Source: Opitutaceae bacterium (GTDB taxonomy: Bacteria > Verrucomicrobiota > Verrucomicrobiia > Opitutales > Opitutaceae). From it: a DNA stretch of 40,287 bases. Shown here in pieces: positions 8,961 to 17,082 of the stretch (its first letter is position 1; each line of letters begins with the position of its first letter). The position numbers and the translations under genes were made by a program. The notes beneath the pieces were generated by a model that saw only the letters and a list, made by a program, of their open reading frames with translations, made no database searches and was not told the origin of the DNA. The stretch covers positions 1-40,287 of the forward strand of contig JAIXVY010000167.1 of NCBI GenBank assembly GCA_027482505.1, read 5' to 3'.

Positions 8961-11075
8961 TCAGGGCAAGGCCCGGCTCAACACCGCCACGCCGTAGCGC
9001 GGCAGCTTCACGCTCGTCAACTGGGCGCCGCCGGCCGCGAGCACATCCGTCATCGCTTCTGGCAACGCGATCTCCTGCGCGCCCTTCGAGAAATTCGTGA
9101 TCACGTAGACCTCGCGGCCCGCGCCTACACGGCGGCTCACCTTCACGCCTGCCGGCGCCGTGATCACCCCTTGCGTCGCGACTCCCGTCTCCGCCACCCA
9201 GCGGCGCGCGAGTTCGTTCATCAAGGCCGCGTCCACCACCGAGCCGAGCAGACTGATCGTGCCTTGCCCTAGCTTCCGCTTGATCGCCGCCGGCGCGCCG
9301 CTCAGCCAGTCGTTGCCCGAGCCGAAACGCAGCACGACCTCCACGTCCGGCGCGAGCCGGTCCAACCGCTCCGCCCAAACCGTCGCCTTGCCCGCGCCCC
9401 AATCGCCGGCCAGCGGCACATCTTCGAGCAGCGCATAAAACTGCTCCACCCGCGCGCCGACGCTCGGCAAAAGCGGCCCCGGCTGACGCTCCCGGTTGAG
9501 CGCGTTAAACGCGTCCTTCATTCCCGTGCGCGGCCCGAGCACGAGATGCCCGCCCGCGCGCACGTAGTCGGCCAGCTTCGCCGCCAGCTCCGGCGACACG
9601 ACGTTCAAACTCGGCGCGACCACCAGCTTGTAGCGCGAGAGATCCATCGCGGGCGTCACGATGTCCACCGCCTGCGTCCGCTCCCGCAGCGCGCGGTAGT
9701 AGTCGATCAGGATCTGCATCTGATCGTAGCGATTGCTGAAGGGATTGAATTCGATCGCCCAGCGGCTGTCGTAGTCGTGGATCACCGCGACCTCCGACAC
9801 CGGCTCGGTCCCCGCCAGCACCGGGCCCGCCTTGGCGAACTCCACGCCGGCCTGCGCCGCCTCGGCATAGACCGGCACCGGCTCGCCGTCAGGCCCGACC
9901 AGCGAGCCATGATACTGCTCCTGCCCGTTGAGCGCGCTGCGCCACTGCCAGTAGGCGATGCAATCCGCTCCGTGCCCGACCGCATGCCAGGCCATCGCGC
10001 GCGTTTCACCACGATCAAGCGAGTTGCTCACGGAGCCCCAGTCCACAAAGCCCGGCGGCATTTCCATCACCCAAAAATTCTTCTGCTTCCAGCCGCGCAC
10101 CAAGTCGTGCGACGCGCCGCTGCGCAGCGGGTCGAGATGCCCGGTGCCGTTCTTGGTTTTATCGAACCAACCCGAGCCGAGATACTCGTCCCACGAGATC
10201 ACATCGAGATCCGCGGACACGAGCTGACGGTTAAAGCGGTTCGCCCAGCCCAGCCCGCCCAGATTGGTCGTGATCAACTGGCGCGGCTCCACATGACGGC
10301 GCAGCACCTCGGTCTGGTTGCGCTGAAAATCCCGCCACGTGTCGGTGACGAAGCGCTTGTGCTCGAGCAACAAGCCCGGGTTCGCGCGGCCGGTCGTCAT
10401 CGGCACCTGGCTCCACTTCGTGTAAGTCTGGCTCCAATACGCCGTCATCCAGGCCTGGTTGAGCGCGTCCAGCGTGCCGTATTTTTTCTCCAGCCAACGA
10501 TGGAAGCGCGTGCGCGACTCCGTATCGAAGGAGTCCTCGGTGTATTCGTTTCCGATCTGCCAGGCCACGACGTTCGGATTCTTGCCGAAGCGCAACGCGA
10601 GTTGCTCGACGATGCCCCGGCAGAGCTCGCGATACTTCTCGCTGCCGATGGAAAAATGCCGGCGCGAGCCGTGCTGCAGCCGCGAGCCGTCCTCCGCCAC
10701 GCGCAGGATCTCCGGATACTTCGTCGTCATCCAGGCCGGAGGCGTGTCGGTAGGCGTGCCGATGATCGTCACCATGCCGCGCCGGGCCGCGGCAGCGACC
10801 GCGCGCTCCATCCAGTCGAGTTCGTAGCGGCCCTCGGCCGGCTCGAGCGAACTCCACGCAAATTCGCCGATGCGCACCATGTTCAGTCCGGCCGCCTGCA
10901 TGCGCGCTAGGTCCGCGTCCCACTCCGCCTCCGGCCACTGCTCGGGATACCACGCCGAGCCATACATCAGCGGCGGAATCGGCTTCGGCTCGCCGCTCGC
11001 CGCGCCAGGCTCGGCGGCGAGATGGGCGGCGAACCCGCACAGAACAAAAAACAGAAGGCGGATGGGGTATTTCAT
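8961..11075 (-). CDS. Secreted GH42 beta-galactosidase
   Basis: The product is 704 aa, matching GH42 (about 650-700). Residues 1-21 form a signal peptide, which is unusual because many GH42 enzymes are cytoplasmic. The TIM barrel starts at MYGSAWYPEQWPEAEWDADL (37-56). The acid/base is Glu177 in WQIGNEYT and the nucleophile is Glu338 in WVMEMPPGFVDWG. The trimerisation, glutamine-amidotransferase-like domain covers about 420-620 and a small beta domain ends the protein. It releases terminal beta-galactose (some members act on arabinosides). It is the last gene of the IclR-MaoC-GH2-GH42 minus-strand group, 12 bases after the GH2 gene, and converges on the beta-helix gene. Confidence 0.94.
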   Translation of the reverse strand: MKYPIRLLFFVLCGFAAHLAAEPGAASGEPKPIPPLMYGSAWYPEQWPEAEWDADLARMQAAGLNMVRIGEFAWSSLEPAEGRYELDWMERAVAAAARRGMVTIIGTPTDTPPAWMTTKYPEILRVAEDGSRLQHGSRRHFSIGSEKYRELCRGIVEQLALRFGKNPNVVAWQIGNEYTEDSFDTESRTRFHRWLEKKYGTLDALNQAWMTAYWSQTYTKWSQVPMTTGRANPGLLLEHKRFVTDTWRDFQRNQTEVLRRHVEPRQLITTNLGGLGWANRFNRQLVSADLDVISWDEYLGSGWFDKTKNGTGHLDPLRSGASHDLVRGWKQKNFWVMEMPPGFVDWGSVSNSLDRGETRAMAWHAVGHGADCIAYWQWRSALNGQEQYHGSLVGPDGEPVPVYAEAAQAGVEFAKAGPVLAGTEPVSEVAVIHDYDSRWAIEFNPFSNRYDQMQILIDYYRALRERTQAVDIVTPAMDLSRYKLVVAPSLNVVSPELAAKLADYVRAGGHLVLGPRTGMKDAFNALNRERQPGPLLPSVGARVEQFYALLEDVPLAGDWGAGKATVWAERLDRLAPDVEVVLRFGSGNDWLSGAPAAIKRKLGQGTISLLGSVVDAALMNELARRWVAETGVATQGVITAPAGVKVSRRVGAGREVYVITNFSKGAQEIALPEAMTDVLAAGGAQLTSVKLPRYGVAVLSRALP

Positions 11076-11087
11076 AAAGCGAGAGGC

Positions 11088-13496
11088 CTAGGGCCGAACG
11101 GTTTTCAGTTCCACCTTAACGGGCTCAAAGCCCGGCGCGGACACCGTCACAACGACCGGCCCGGCCTGATCGGTCGCGCGAACCACCGCCAGCGCGCGAC
11201 CTTCATGCAGCGCACGCTCAGGCCCGGCGTAGGAGTCGAGCGAGGTCAGATCTCCCGAACCCAGCGCGGCCAAGTTTCCGGCGCCACTCACCTCCACACG
11301 GACGCGCGGCGTCGCCCAAGGCTGCCACACGCCGCGCCGGTCCAGCGCTTCGATCGTCACGAAAGCCAAGTCCTGCCCGTCCGCGCGTAGGCGGGAACGA
11401 TCCACGCTCAGGCGCAGCTTCGTCGCCTCGCCCGCGCTGCGCAGAACAAATCGCTCCACGGCGCGCCCGCCGCGCAGCCCGACCGCCTTCAGCTCGCCCG
11501 GTGCGTAGGGCACATCAAAGGCGGCCTTGAACTCCTCCGCGCGCGTCGTCGGCTTTTCGCCGATCACGCGGCCGTTCAGCTCCAACCGCACCGCGTCGTA
11601 ACGCGAATACACTTCGACCCGCAGCACCTGGCCTTCACGTCCCGGCCAGGTCCAGGTCGGCAGCATCGGAACGACCGACCACGGCGTGGTATTCCACTCT
11701 CCCGCGCCATCGCCGGGAGGCCGCACGCGCACGGCCGCATAGAGTTTCTCGCCGCGGTCCCACACGATCTCGCGGTAGTGCGATACGGGCTTGCGCCAGC
11801 CGGTCAGGTCGATGTCGCCGCAATAGGCGCCATGCCAGGGAAACATCTCCATCTCCCAGTGCTTCTTCGCCTCCTGCCCGGGCGGAAACACTCGCCCGAT
11901 ACCGGCCTCGCCGAGGTAATCTATCGCGCTCCAGACGAAGTCGCCGATCACGTAAGGATGCTCCGTCATCGCGACCCAGTTGGCGAAGGCCTCGGTCTGA
12001 TACGACTCCGAAGCCATGATCACGCGGGCCGGCACGCGCGCATGGTCCGCCGCGTGATGCTGCAGCTCGTAGTTGTAGCCCGCCACATCGAGCGCGGCGA
12101 ATAGCTCATCCAGCTGCGGCCACTTTTCCGACTCGCCGAGTCCGTTCACCCCCGCGGTCACCGGCCGACTCGTATCCTGCTCGCGAATCCGCGCCGCGAG
12201 TTCGCGCGCGATGCGCCGGCCGGAGGCGCCGCCGCGCTCAAACATCTCGTTGCCCGTGCTCCACATCACCACCGAGGCGTGATGGCGATCGCGTCGCACC
12301 CACGCGTCTACGTCGCGCCGCCACCAGTCTTTGAACAACACGCTGTAGTCCTGCTTGTTCTTCGCCTTCTCCCAGCCGTCGAAAATCTCGTTCACCACCA
12401 ACAGCCCGAGCCGGTCGCAGGCCTCGAGAAAGGCCGTCGAGGGCGGGTTGTGCGCGGTGCGCGCGGCATTAAAGCCGGCCGCCTTCATCAACTCGACCTT
12501 GCGCTCCTCCGCGCGGGCAAAGGCCGCCGCGCCGAGAGGTCCGGTATCGTGGTGCACGTTGCCACCAAGCAGCTTCACCGGCCGGCCGTTCAACTCGAAG
12601 CCGCGCTCCGCCGAAACGCTCACGGTGCGGATGCCAAAGTCATACGAGGTCTCGTCGAGCACCCGCGCTCCGTCCGCCGCCAGCACCCGAGCGACGACGC
12701 GGTGCAAAATTGGCGACTCGGGCGACCAGAGCCGCGGATCGCGCACCGCCAAGTCGAATTCCCCGCGCCACTCCCCCGACGCCGCCACCGACGCGGCACG
12801 GCGATCCTTCGCCAGCACACGCCCGCGCGCATCGCGCAGCTCCGTCTCGACCAGCACCTCGCGCGAGGCAGCGGACGCGTTGGCCAGTTCCGCATGCACG
12901 CGCAGGCGCGCCTGCTTTTCGGACAACTCTTCCGTTGTCACCCAAAGTCCGCCCGCCGGCACGTAAACGGGATCCGTCACGCGCAACCAGACCGGCCGAT
13001 AGAGTCCCGAGCCCGAATACCATCGGCTGTTCGGCTGCGCGCTGTTGTCCACCCGCACCGCGAGCGTGTTGCCCGCGCCGAGCCGAAGATGCGGCGTCAG
13101 ATCAAAACGGAAAGGCGTGTAGCCATAGGCCCAGCGTCCGAGCGAGGCGCCATTGAGCCAGACCTCCGCCCCCATCGCCGCGCCTTCAAACTCGATTTCC
13201 ACCCGCCGTCCCGCCCAAGCCTCCGGCGCGTCCAGGTTCAGTCGATACCAGCCCGCGCCGGTCGGAAAATACCCGCCGTGCCCCGCCGTCGGCGCCGCCG
13301 CATCCACCGGACCGGCGATGCTCCAGTCGTGTGGCAAAACCACCGCCGACCACGTGGCGTCGTCAAACCTAGCCGCCTCCGCCCCGGCCGCCTCGCCTCG
13401 GTGAAAACGCCAGCCCGCATCGAGCCGACGCTCCTCGCGCGCCGCCGAAAAGGCAGTCAGGGTCGAAATCAGAGCGCAGATCATCCAGCGAAGCAT
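11088..13496 (-). CDS. Secreted GH2 beta-galactosidase with C-terminal DUF4982-type domain
   Basis: The product is 802 aa. A short signal peptide covers residues 1-19. The jelly-roll domain starts at RRLDAGWRFHRG and includes LPHDWS and GWYR; an Ig-like domain follows to about 300, then the barrel from GFELNGRPVKLLGGNVHHD. The acid/base is Glu417 in MWSTGNEMFE and the nucleophile is probably Glu497 in IMASESYQ. The C-terminal 200 residues (WTWPGREGQVLRVEVYSRYD onwards) match the domain often annotated DUF4982 plus an Ig-like bacterial domain in GH2 beta-galactosidases. It should cleave non-reducing beta-galactosyl residues outside the cytoplasm. It lies 42 bases downstream of the MaoC gene and 12 upstream of the GH42 gene, so the two galactosidases are probably co-expressed. 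Confidence 0.94.
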   Translation of the reverse strand: MLRWMICALISTLTAFSAAREERRLDAGWRFHRGEAAGAEAARFDDATWSAVVLPHDWSIAGPVDAAAPTAGHGGYFPTGAGWYRLNLDAPEAWAGRRVEIEFEGAAMGAEVWLNGASLGRWAYGYTPFRFDLTPHLRLGAGNTLAVRVDNSAQPNSRWYSGSGLYRPVWLRVTDPVYVPAGGLWVTTEELSEKQARLRVHAELANASAASREVLVETELRDARGRVLAKDRRAASVAASGEWRGEFDLAVRDPRLWSPESPILHRVVARVLAADGARVLDETSYDFGIRTVSVSAERGFELNGRPVKLLGGNVHHDTGPLGAAAFARAEERKVELMKAAGFNAARTAHNPPSTAFLEACDRLGLLVVNEIFDGWEKAKNKQDYSVLFKDWWRRDVDAWVRRDRHHASVVMWSTGNEMFERGGASGRRIARELAARIREQDTSRPVTAGVNGLGESEKWPQLDELFAALDVAGYNYELQHHAADHARVPARVIMASESYQTEAFANWVAMTEHPYVIGDFVWSAIDYLGEAGIGRVFPPGQEAKKHWEMEMFPWHGAYCGDIDLTGWRKPVSHYREIVWDRGEKLYAAVRVRPPGDGAGEWNTTPWSVVPMLPTWTWPGREGQVLRVEVYSRYDAVRLELNGRVIGEKPTTRAEEFKAAFDVPYAPGELKAVGLRGGRAVERFVLRSAGEATKLRLSVDRSRLRADGQDLAFVTIEALDRRGVWQPWATPRVRVEVSGAGNLAALGSGDLTSLDSYAGPERALHEGRALAVVRATDQAGPVVVTVSAPGFEPVKVELKTVRP

Positions 13497-13538
13497 AGGG
13501 TATGGGGTATTAAAAGGAGAACCGAGCGCCGGCTGCGC

Positions 13539-13991
13539 TCAGGCCGCCGCCACCGGCCGACGTTTCACGAGCAGCAGATGCTCGGCCGCGAGCACCGTCT
13601 CGCCGCGCTGGTTCATCGACTCGACCAACTCCACCACGACGCCATGGTCCGCTCGCTTCGGGTGGTCGCGCTTCTCTTTCACCGTGCAACGCGCGGTGAT
13701 CGTGTCGCCGATGAAGACCGGCTTGATAAAGCGCATGCGGTCGTAGCCATAGGAAAACGCGACCGGGTTTATCTCGCCGGCCGTCTGCCCGACCGCGACC
13801 GAGAAGATCAGCGTGCCGTGCGCGATGCGTTGCTTGAAATCCTGCGTCTTGCACCACTCCGCATCCATGTGATGCGGGTAAAAATCGCCCGTCTGCCCGG
13901 CGTGCATCACGATGTCGGTTTCGGTAATCGTCCGCCCGCCCGAGCGACGCTCGGAGCCGACGACGTAGTCTTCGAAATAGCGTGGGGTCAT
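13539..13991 (-). CDS. MaoC-like (R)-specific enoyl-CoA hydratase/dehydratase
   Basis: The product is 150 aa, the size of single hot-dog MaoC hydratases. The catalytic loop [10 protein letters not shown] gives Asp36 and His41, equivalent to the Asp/His pair of R-hydratases, followed by the family motif RIAHGTL (56-61). It is cytoplasmic. Family members hydrate enoyl-CoA or dehydrate 3-hydroxyacyl-CoA, including branched C4-C5 acids such as mesaconyl-CoA. It is encoded between the IclR regulator (15 bases) and two galactosidases. Its natural partner is the class III CoA-transferase encoded in the divergent operon at 17079..18221. The substrate is unknown; a CoA-linked hydratase in a glycan-degradation operon is unexpected. 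Confidence 0.92.
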   Translation of the reverse strand: MTPRYFEDYVVGSERRSGGRTITETDIVMHAGQTGDFYPHHMDAEWCKTQDFKQRIAHGTLIFSVAVGQTAGEINPVAFSYGYDRMRFIKPVFIGDTITARCTVKEKRDHPKRADHGVVVELVESMNQRGETVLAAEHLLLVKRRPVAAA

Positions 13992-14006
13992 GGTCGGAAA
14001 ATCGAT

Positions 14007-14774
14007 TCAGGGTTTGGAAAGGCCCAGCGAGCGCGTGATCTCCTCCGCCGCGACCTGCAACGCCTTCACCAGCGCGCTCTCGTCCTCGCGCGTGCCGCGC
14101 TTCATGAGGCGCGTCACCGCCAGCGCCGCGCCACCCGCGCCGGCCCAGCCCACGCGCACCGCCACATCGCGCACGCCCTCGATCGTCTCGCTCTCCGCGG
14201 TCGACACGCCGGCGCGCCCGATCTCGACCAAGCCCGCGCGAAACGTCGTCCGCGCCCGGCCCGCCAAGGCCTTGCCCGCCGCCGAGGCCCCCAAGGCCTC
14301 CTCGAGCGCCGCGTCCTCCAGGCCCGACAAAAGCAGCCGCCCGGAGGCCGTCGTCACGGGGTCGAACTCGCCGCCGACCTCGATCGAAACCCGCACTCGC
14401 GCCGGACTCTCCTGCTGCGCCACCACCAGCAGGCGCCCGCGCTCCAACACGCTCAGATGACACGACTCGCCGATCTTCTCGGTGAGCGTCTGCATCGGCC
14501 GCCGCGCCGCCCCGAGCAGTTTGGCCATCGGCGAATGCGCGTGCGTCAGCGCATAGAGCTTTAAAGTCAGCGCGTATTTGCCCGAGAGCTCGTCGCGCGA
14601 GAGATAGCCGCGCTGCTCCAGGCAAGCCAGCATGCGAAACAACTCGCTGCGACTTCGCTCCAAACGCGTCGCCAGCTCGGCCAGCGATTGCGGGGAATCG
14701 GCCGCGGCAAGCGTCTCAAGAATATCGAGGCCCTTCTCCAAGGCCGGCACGGGGTAGGCGGGGCTTTTGGCCAT
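14007..14774 (-). CDS. IclR-family transcriptional regulator
   Basis: The product is 255 aa, the family's usual length. The N-terminal winged helix-turn-helix covers about 10-70 (VPALEKGLDILETLA, then SLAELATRLERSRSELFRML as the HTH). The effector-binding domain covers about 75-250 and includes GESCHLSVLERGRLLVVAQ and the conserved TASGRLLL. The ATG at 14774 was chosen over an upstream in-frame ATG at 14846, which would run through the divergent promoter region. It is the first gene of a minus-strand operon and is divergent from the Gfo/SBP/CoA-transferase operon, 53 bases apart. Local regulators in this position normally control both operons and themselves. A sugar acid or acyl compound is the probable effector. 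Confidence 0.93.
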   Translation of the reverse strand: MAKSPAYPVPALEKGLDILETLAAADSPQSLAELATRLERSRSELFRMLACLEQRGYLSRDELSGKYALTLKLYALTHAHSPMAKLLGAARRPMQTLTEKIGESCHLSVLERGRLLVVAQQESPARVRVSIEVGGEFDPVTTASGRLLLSGLEDAALEEALGASAAGKALAGRARTTFRAGLVEIGRAGVSTAESETIEGVRDVAVRVGWAGAGGAALAVTRLMKRGTREDESALVKALQVAAEEITRSLGLSKP

Positions 14775-14801
14775 TTTATGCTTGCCGTTACGTTCGCTAA
14801 T

Positions 14802-14826
14802 AAAACTGTGTTTTGCAAATAAAAAC
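14802..14826. promoter_or_regulatory. Candidate IclR operator between divergent operons
   Basis: In the 53-base divergent gap there is AAAAC-TGT-GTTTT (14802..14814), an inverted repeat with 5-bp arms. The right arm GTTTT is also paired with a second AAAAC at 14822..14826. The AAAC...GTTT shape resembles binding sites of IclR-family regulators such as KdgR. TAATAA at 14798..14803 could be the -10 of the plus-strand operon. The site is at the place expected for control of both operons. Confidence 0.45.
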
Positions 14827-14827
14827 C

Positions 14828-15916
14828 GTGGATTTGCCCCGTCCATTGGCCGCTCTGCTGCCTCGCAGCCCCCGCCCGATCGTGATCATCGGCGCCGGAG
14901 GAATCGTGCGCGACGCCCATCTGCCGGCCTACCGCCTCGCCGGCTTCCCCGTCGCGGCCGTCCACGACCTGGACTTCGACCGCGCCCGCGCGCTCGCCGC
15001 CGATTTTGGCATCCCCAAGGCCCACCCCACGCTCGCCGAGGCCGTCCACGAGGCTCCCGCGGGCGCGGTTTACGACGTCGCCGTCCCCGCCTCCGCCCTG
15101 CCCCACGTGCTCGCCGCCCTGCCCGACGGCGCGCCCGTGCTGATCCAGAAGCCTTTCGGGGAAAACCTCGCCCAAGCTCGCGAGCTTCTCGCGCTTTGCC
15201 GACGCAAGCGCCTTCGCGCCGCGGTTAACTTCCAGCTCCGCTACGCCCCCGCGGTGCTCGCCGCGCGCGAGCTCATTGCATCGGGCGCCATCGGCGAGGT
15301 GCATGACATCGAGGTCCGCGTCACCGTTCACATGCCCTGGCACTTGTGGACCTTCCTCGAGAAGTCGCCTCGCGTCGAGATCCTGTATCATAGCGTTCAC
15401 TACCTCGACTTGATTCGCTCTTTCGCCGGAGAGCCGGAGGGCATCTATGCGAAGACGCTCCGATCCCCGCTCGCCCCGCGCCTGCACTCCACGCGCACCG
15501 CGATGATCCTCGACTACGGAGAGCGCATCCGCGCCACCGTCACCGCCAACCACGGCCACGACTTCGGCCTCCGCCACCAAGAAAGCTACATCAAGTGGGA
15601 AGGCACCCGCGGCGTCATCAAGACGCAGCTTGGTCTGCTCATGGATTACCCGCGCGGTGTGCGCGACTACCTCGAGGTCTGCTCCTACGATCCCGCCGCC
15701 CACTCGGCTACGCCCCCGGTTTGGCGCGAAGAGCCGCTCGGCGGTTCCTGGTTTCCCCACGCCTTCATCGGCACCATGGCCGAGGTCATGCGCCACGCCA
15801 ACGGCGAGACCGGCGAGCCGCCCACCCGCGCCGAGGACGCCGCCCGCACCATGGCCCTCGTCGAGGCCGCCTACGCGTCGAGCGCGCAAGCCGCCACGCC
15901 CATTCCATCCCTATGA
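14828..15916 (+). CDS. Gfo/Idh/MocA family oxidoreductase
   Basis: The product is 362 aa from a GTG at 14828; an in-frame TTG at 14813 would add five residues and overlap the candidate operator. The Rossmann motif is PIVIIGAGGIVRDAHLPAYR, and the nucleotide domain extends to about residue 120 with a VLIQKPFGENL motif corresponding to the EKP loop. The C-terminal domain carries VEILYHSVHYLDLIRSF, with the usual catalytic-site His pair. It is cytoplasmic and should oxidise or epimerise a sugar or sugar acid using NAD(P). The stop overlaps the next start as ATGA, so translation is coupled to the solute-binding protein. It shares little with the paralogue at 4419..5507 beyond fold motifs, so the two probably act on different substrates. 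Confidence 0.9.
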   Translation: MDLPRPLAALLPRSPRPIVIIGAGGIVRDAHLPAYRLAGFPVAAVHDLDFDRARALAADFGIPKAHPTLAEAVHEAPAGAVYDVAVPASALPHVLAALPDGAPVLIQKPFGENLAQARELLALCRRKRLRAAVNFQLRYAPAVLAARELIASGAIGEVHDIEVRVTVHMPWHLWTFLEKSPRVEILYHSVHYLDLIRSFAGEPEGIYAKTLRSPLAPRLHSTRTAMILDYGERIRATVTANHGHDFGLRHQESYIKWEGTRGVIKTQLGLLMDYPRGVRDYLEVCSYDPAAHSATPPVWREEPLGGSWFPHAFIGTMAEVMRHANGETGEPPTRAEDAARTMALVEAAYASSAQAATPIPSL

Positions 15917-17082
15917 GCCAGCCCACCCGCCTCCGCGGCATGACCTGGGGGCACACGCGCGGCTACCTGCCCGTCGTAGCCACCGCCCAGCGTTTCCAGG
16001 AAATGCACCCAGACATCGAGATCGTCTGGGAAAAACGGTCCCTCAAGGCCTTCGAGGAGTTCCCGGTGGAGAAACTCGCCGCCGATTACGACCTGATGGT
16101 GATCGACCATCCTTTCGTCGGCTACGCCGCCGCGCACGGCCCCTTGCTCCCGCTCGATGAACACCTCCCGGCCGACTTCCTAGCCGATCAGGCGGCAAAC
16201 TCCGTCGGCGCCTCCCATCCGAGCTACACCTACGGCGGCAACCACTGGGCCCTTGCGATCGACGCCGCCACGCCGGTGGCCTTCTGGCGCGCCGATCTGC
16301 TCGCGCGTTTCGGCTTCGCCGCGCCCCGCACATGGGACGAGTTGATCGCGCTCGCCCGCGCCGGCCACGTCGAGATCCCGGCCGCTCCGATCAACTGCCT
16401 GATGAATTTCTACACGTTCTGCGTGGCCGTCGGCGAGACGCCCTTCGCCACCCGCGAACGCGTCGCCTCCCTCGACACCGGCCGCGTCGCCCTCGCCCGC
16501 CTGCGCGAGCTGATCTCGCTCTGCGATCCCGGCTGCTGGACGCGCAACCCCATCGCCTCGCACGATCTGGTCGCCTCCGCCGACAACACCCGCATCGCCT
16601 ACTGCCCGCTCGCGTATGGCTATTCCAACTACGCCCGGGCCGGCTACGCCGCGCACCGGCTCGTCTTCGGCGCCCCTCCCTCGCTGAACGGCGCCGCGCT
16701 CCACACCACGCTCGGCGGCACCGGACTCGCCGTCTCCGCCCTGCGGCCCAATCGCGCCGCCGCCCTCGCCTACGCCGAGTTCACGGCCTCCCCCGAGGTG
16801 CAGCGCACGCTCTACGCCGCCGCCGGCGGCCAGCCCGGCCACCGCGCCGCCTGGCTCGACGCCTCGAACAACGCGAGCAGCGGCGACTACTTCACCCGCA
16901 CCCTCCCCGTGCTCGACAACGCCTTCCTCCGCCCGCGTCACAACGGCTACATGGAGTTCCAGGAACGCGGCGGCCCGATCGTGCACGCCGCCCTGCGCGG
17001 CACGCTTTCCGATGTCGAGGCCCTCGCCCGCCTCGACGCCCTCTACCTGCACTCGCTCGCCTCCGCTCCCCTTTTCGCATGA
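15913..17082 (+). CDS. Family 1-type solute-binding protein lacking a signal peptide
   Basis: The product is 389 aa and resembles ABC-type sugar-binding proteins: WGHTRGYLPVVATAQRFQEMHP at the start, DLMVIDHPFVGYAA, GGNHWALAIDAATPVAFWRADLL with FAAPRTWDELIALA near the hinge, and GGTGLAVSA in the second lobe. The N-terminus (MSQPTRLRGMTWG) has no hydrophobic core and no lipobox, so it should stay in the cytoplasm. The start is fixed by the ATGA overlap with the upstream Gfo gene, and its own stop overlaps the CoA-transferase start in the same way. No ABC permease or ATPase is present in the window. It may be a cytosolic binding protein or carrier for the compound handled by its neighbours, or an exported protein that uses another route. 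Confidence 0.85.
   Translation: MSQPTRLRGMTWGHTRGYLPVVATAQRFQEMHPDIEIVWEKRSLKAFEEFPVEKLAADYDLMVIDHPFVGYAAAHGPLLPLDEHLPADFLADQAANSVGASHPSYTYGGNHWALAIDAATPVAFWRADLLARFGFAAPRTWDELIALARAGHVEIPAAPINCLMNFYTFCVAVGETPFATRERVASLDTGRVALARLRELISLCDPGCWTRNPIASHDLVASADNTRIAYCPLAYGYSNYARAGYAAHRLVFGAPPSLNGAALHTTLGGTGLAVSALRPNRAAALAYAEFTASPEVQRTLYAAAGGQPGHRAAWLDASNNASSGDYFTRTLPVLDNAFLRPRHNGYMEFQERGGPIVHAALRGTLSDVEALARLDALYLHSLASAPLFA

Noticed and set aside
12279-14564. 761-codon open frame on the plus strand
   Set aside because: It is antisense to the GH2, MaoC and IclR genes, rich in Arg/His/Pro with no recognisable motif, and is explained by high GC content. The same holds for the long frames opposite other genes (for example 34369..36429, 36615..39116 and 23474..25372).
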